From: Nipponacmea schrenckii
Taxonomy: Eukaryota > Mollusca > Gastropoda > Lottiidae
NCBI GenBank assembly: GCA_030562195.1
Contig: JAUJPP010000003.1
Span: 36,214,602 to 36,278,601, forward strand
Reading direction: 5' to 3'
DNA length: 64,000 nt
Part shown: positions 59,931 through 64,000 of the stretch, piece by piece
How positions within the stretch are numbered: the first letter of the stretch is position 1
Layout: each line of letters opens with the position of its first letter
Position numbers and translations under genes: made by a program
The notes under the pieces: model-generated
Databases searched by the model: none
What the model was told of the DNA's origin: nothing
What the model saw: the letters and a program-made list of their open reading frames with translations, nothing else

Positions 59931-62900
59931 TAGCCTACATAATATTTTAAGGCTCTCGAAATACGTTCATAATTGTAAGCAATTCTAGTTTATGATGGTT
60001 TTGATAATCAAAAGCTTGCATACTGCCACCTTCCCTTCTTTTAACTTTGATCTCCATCGTATCAACCCCGAAGATTTGTGTTTCGTTTATGGACACTCTA
60101 AAAGGCGAAATACTTTTCAGGAAAAAGTCCAATCAATTGAACCCATTACAATTTAGAAATCTTCCTTTAAGTGTCTGAATTAATTTGAAATATATACGTA
60201 AGTCTTAAGCTGAAGTTAATTTGAAGTCTTATCGACAGAGATATCTTATAATTTAACATCAATTCCTGCCTTAAACTATGTTTACTACACTCTAATGGTA
60301 GGTAATGATGGTTATTACGGTGGAAATGACACAGCAATTGGCAACCGGAAAAGCCGGCCAGCAAAACAAACAATTATACTAAGAAACTAGACTCACTTTG
60401 GATCGTATAGGAAACGTTTGAATATAAATGGATAGCTTATCAAACAATTTCAATCATGAAAATAAAATTAATCTCGAATTACCATCAATCATGTAAAAAA
60501 CAAAGGGGATGTCAAAATTGAATTGTCAGAAGAATCAGGGTTTTATAGTTTGTTAAAATTCAAAGACGTAATGAAGGGTTACAAAGTCAGTGAGCCCATA
60601 TATCAGATAATCATTGTCATGACAAATAACACAAGCACTCGACATCGTTACTTTTAATCAAACAATTGCTGAGAATGAAACTTAAAGCTCAATATATTAC
60701 CGCGGTAAAAAATCCAGTTATTTCGAAATATTATTTTCAAGAAAATCGAACAACAAAGCTTAAAGAATTCCTTACAACTTATAAATACTGAAAGCAGTTA
60801 AGCCAAAATAACAAACAATAATCCTATATAGCTAGATTGTTGATAAAATGTGAGATAAAGTGCTATTAAAGACTCTAGTAAGAATAAATGAGATTTTAAC
60901 TCAATATTCACTGACAGTAAATGACAAGACATTGAATGTCAGATTCTGTCAACAATGTTAATCCTTTGGTGCCAGCACTGTCATACTTCTGTCTATAACT
61001 ACCTACACTGTCAAATCGAGTGTCAATAAAAACAATCATAATCTACAGATCAAATTTCCCCAAACATAGCTTAAGAATTATAATTGACAAAAAAAGTGGT
61101 AACATCAAGTGATACCCTGAACAAATTCAGGACATAAGAGCTATCAAATCTTGATAGTGTCTAGAACTATTTCTGTTATCGAGTCATTTGCTAGATTCTT
61201 GTCTTATTTATTATTGCAAAATGTTGCCCAATTCGAACCGATTGTGGTTGTATTGGTTCTATACAGAGCTACTTTTTCATCTTAACAAAAATCGTTATAT
61301 AAGATACGATACAGTAACCGAGTTATAAAGAGCTCAGGGTTATTTATTTCCTTTGTGGGTAGTTTTGTCAAACAAAATAAACAACTGGAGTTTATAAACT
61401 TTACCGACACTTGTACAATGTCTAATTGACGTTTATTATATTTTTGAGTGATATTTACAGACATAGTTAAATTCCTGTTATTTTTTTTAATTACAGACTT
61501 CCATCTTAATTATAATGTTTGTCTAGCTTGTCTTTTTAATGTGCAAGAAAATAGTTCCTGATTTGAACAAACAATTATAGGGTTAATAAAACAAGTTACA
61601 GATTCTAAACGCTTTATGTAGACCAACTAATTATTAAACTGCTACATGTCTACCAATAATACAGACTGACACCCTGTTTCCCTTCAGCTATCAGAAAATT
61701 TGTTAGATTTTTATAGACAGCAACAATTTCTTGTCCAATTTATCTAATTGTTTGTATTTAGAGATGCGAACGATTGTTTTCTCAATCGAAAAAGCCGTCT
61801 TATATATTTGGTTTCAATTACCTCGGCCAATTTTTAATCTAACTCTGATATTGTAAGAATTCCATTGGTCTTGAACTCCAACTTCCAGGTAGTTTTTGCT
61901 TGAAAGAATTAGTAGACTTATGACCAATGGTATATAAAAAATTATTTGCAAAAACATCAAATAATCTTTGTTAATAGAAACATTGGTGTTAATACCTTTT
62001 CTTAAGTTTTATTACATTATACATAATGATAGTACTATTTGTGTGATTTCAATACCAGATTGCTTTAATAAAATTATTAAGTTTTATTGCATAAGTACTA
62101 ATAGTACTATAAGTGTGATTTAAATACCAATGTAATTTTCGATATTCATGATGGTGAAGCAATGTGAAGATGAACACGTCAATTGTCGATTAAATAAAGA
62201 TGGAATATTTTTAGTTCAAACATTCAGGATTAGTAGGAGAGATATTTTAAATATTCTTCATATTTAAGTAAGAGACATAATATTTCCCTATGCGTTTATT
62301 TTGCTTGTAGTAGTTTTTTTTAATCGCTTTCCATATCGAACTTACGAAAAGTTTACGATAGGCTTTAAAAGAATAATGATGTAAGTTAAAACTTAAAGAT
62401 TAGTCCAGTGTCACATTTATCTAAATTTGGTATATAGTTTTCATAAGTTTGGGTAATATTTTTCGTTGTATGAAGAAAAAAAAATGAAAAACCTAAAATA
62501 TAATGAAGAATGACGTGTGCGTTGAATAAAAATATTTCAACGAAACATTTTCCGTCTTTAACCAATCCATCTACTCCATTTCATTACGTAAATAATCCTT
62601 CAGCGACATTCATCACGTGGAGTAAAATGGCGGAACTCATGTGAACTCGGAAGAAGAAGACGTTCTCGTAGAAAAATGGTCAGAAAAACCGTAATTATAT
62701 GTGGCTTCTTTCCCAGATTATTCAGATCGCCTAAAGAAAGAATCTGCACTATCAATGCAGGGGAATGAAAGTGTTGGACACCGATGGTTATGTTATCGGT
62801 AAATATAAGACCAATATACTTGAGCAGTAACCATATCAATAGCATAACATTGGGAAACCTTACATGTAATGTAGATATAAACCCCGTTACGTCCACGAAA

Positions 62901-63706
62901 CGAACTGACGGGTTGGGGGGATTATTAATAGAACATAGCAATTAGTTTGGCTGGCCTGCTACGAGAACGAAGTCTTTTATAATGTTCCCTTTGAACAAAA
63001 GTCTGTCGTGTGCGGCTAATATCCGTCGTGTGCGGCGAATGAAAGCTTAAAAGCAGAATAATGTTTCTGTTTCCCTGTGCCTAGCTTTAGGGGTGATCTT
63101 GTCCATGCGATATTGTATGACTGCCTTCATCGATATAAATGATAATAATATTGCTTTTTTGATGAAAATAGTGTAACATTATTCAAGTGATGGGTCCGTT
63201 ACTTAAATAACAATTTTCTAACCTAAGATAGTCCTGTGCTCGTATTTTCTCAACGTTTGATAACAAGATAATCTCTATGGAAATGTACAAGCGTGTTGGT
63301 AAATACAACATATTTTAATAGATTTCGTTATAATGGCACCAAATTTCCCTATAGACGAAATGTCGTCTAAGGTTCTTCTAAACAAATAACATGACATTGC
63401 AATTATAGTGGCTGCCTTGAATGTTTGATAAGGTTTGATTTCTTGTGTGTAATCTCACAGGTCAACCTCATTGATGGTACACTACAGTAAGGATCTGCTG
63501 CGGGAAGTACAGAGGTAAATATACGTTTGTCAGAGGTAGTATTGGCTTTAAATATCAATAGCTCATCTTTTAAGATATATTAAATGATATTACCATAAAA
63601 CAGCGATGACTAACAATGAAGTTTTAATGTTCATTATATTTTCTGCTACATCTTTATGTTTTACCAATGAAAAGGTTTAGGTGAAGAGATTTTCACTCTT
63701 ATTCAG
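59931..63706. other. Intergenic stretch, nothing supported
   Basis: AT-rich DNA. A diverged duplication of about 75 bp ('aagttttattacattata' and 'aagttttattgcataagta', each followed by 'atagtacta' and 'gtgtgattt') lies at about 62003-62130. A short repeat 'gtcgtgtgcggc' occurs twice at 63005-63036. A 113-residue minus-strand frame at 62600-62941 shows no known domain. Confidence 0.4.
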
Positions 63707-63987
63707 GTACATATAAATTATATTGTATTCGTTCACAACAATCAATGAAAGTTAAGCTTGAAAGTATTAATAATGAATATTTCCCTTTTCCAATTCATGA
63801 TGATGAACAAACAGTCCTTCGACTATCGAACCAGCTCATGAAATTGTTACGTTGCCTTCCCCACGATATTATCCTTGGTCTAGAACTTTTTTTGTGTTTC
63901 TTATTGTACATAATATACAATAATGTAGAAAATCTGTTTAAGGCAATATATGTTTCCATAGTCACTAATAAAAGGTTAAACCAGTAG
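63707..63987 (+). CDS. Candidate exon of an unidentified gene at the window edge
   Basis: A good acceptor (TTATTCAG at 63699-63706) opens into a frame of about 90 codons. It contains KVKLESINNEYFPFPIHDDE, QTVLRLSNQLMKLLRCLPHD and LGLELFLCFLLYIIYNNVEN, ending at TAG 63985. The composition, a leucine-rich amphipathic run with a charged lead-in, looks like a helical part of a real protein. I cannot name it; a vesicle-tethering (VPS50-like) helical protein is a guess from memory. The true exon probably ends at a donor before the stop, for example the GT at 63922. The start ATG at 63745 may be internal. Confidence 0.3.
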
Positions 63988-64000
63988 TTTTGGATAATAT

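Noticed and set aside
62620..62690. Possible first exon (ATGGCGGAACTC with a GTGAAC donor)
   Set aside because: The open frame ends after five codons, the frame with coding-like composition lacks an ATG, and no following exon can be matched.
1..64000. CRISPR arrays, bacterial operons or phage genes
   Set aside because: Spliced genes, polyadenylation signals and LINE/MITE content show eukaryotic nuclear DNA. The tandem repeats lack the repeat-spacer pattern of CRISPR.

Overview
The window is AT-rich metazoan nuclear DNA with GT-AG introns, sparse genes and many decayed transposable elements. The one clear conserved gene is B9D1, a ciliary transition-zone gene. The intact LINE is of the L1/Tx1 type, and an array near the left end looks like the 'pearl' (Helitron-like) elements of molluscs. 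Together these suggest a lophotrochozoan, most likely a mollusc; this is inference, not proof.

Layout. Positions 1-2140 hold a degenerate array of 140-160 bp repeats interrupted by a 466 bp TTAA-flanked MITE, followed by a 145 bp near-perfect palindrome. Positions 2902-4501 hold the last three exons of an unidentified charged protein (lysine-rich, then acidic repeats), joined by splice phases that agree and including a 13-nt microexon. A 551 bp MITE with a 9 bp target duplication lies at 5414-5964 and a dead Tc1-like transposase at 6991-7510. A four-exon gene at 9165-10564 encodes a predicted secreted protein with a farnesoic-acid-methyltransferase-like (FAMeT) domain and a PAN/apple-like domain. 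Between 12.8 and 16.4 kb are two copies of a roughly 1.1-1.3 kb duplication, separated mainly by a foldback element with GC-rich ends. A 400 bp repeat family forms a tandem dimer at 17.1-17.9 kb.

B9D1 runs from 20034 to 28902 in six exons encoding 206 residues. Intron 3 carries a hAT-like MITE. Intron 4 carries a 4.36 kb antisense LINE with an uninterrupted 1257-residue endonuclease/reverse transcriptase ORF, a poly(A) tail and a 10 bp target-site duplication, so it appears to be a young insertion.

The right half (30-64 kb) has few supportable genes. It contains a frameshifted TE-associated coding remnant (36.9-37.4 kb), a GC-rich MITE-like island (37.6-38.0 kb), another repeat array (39.2-39.9 kb), a strong hairpin (43.6 kb), a Tc1-like transposase pseudogene split by a jockey/CR1-type LINE fragment and a third copy of the 400 bp repeat (49.5-51.1 kb), tandem repeats (51.3-51.7 kb) and a 6 kb block of tandem and inverted CCGGAAGT-rich repeats (54-60 kb). 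Two unidentified candidate exons lie at 46.4 kb and 63.7 kb. I see no evidence of a new multi-gene system. The most notable objects are the intact LINE in B9D1, the foldback element, the FAMeT-PAN gene and the basic/acidic protein gene.
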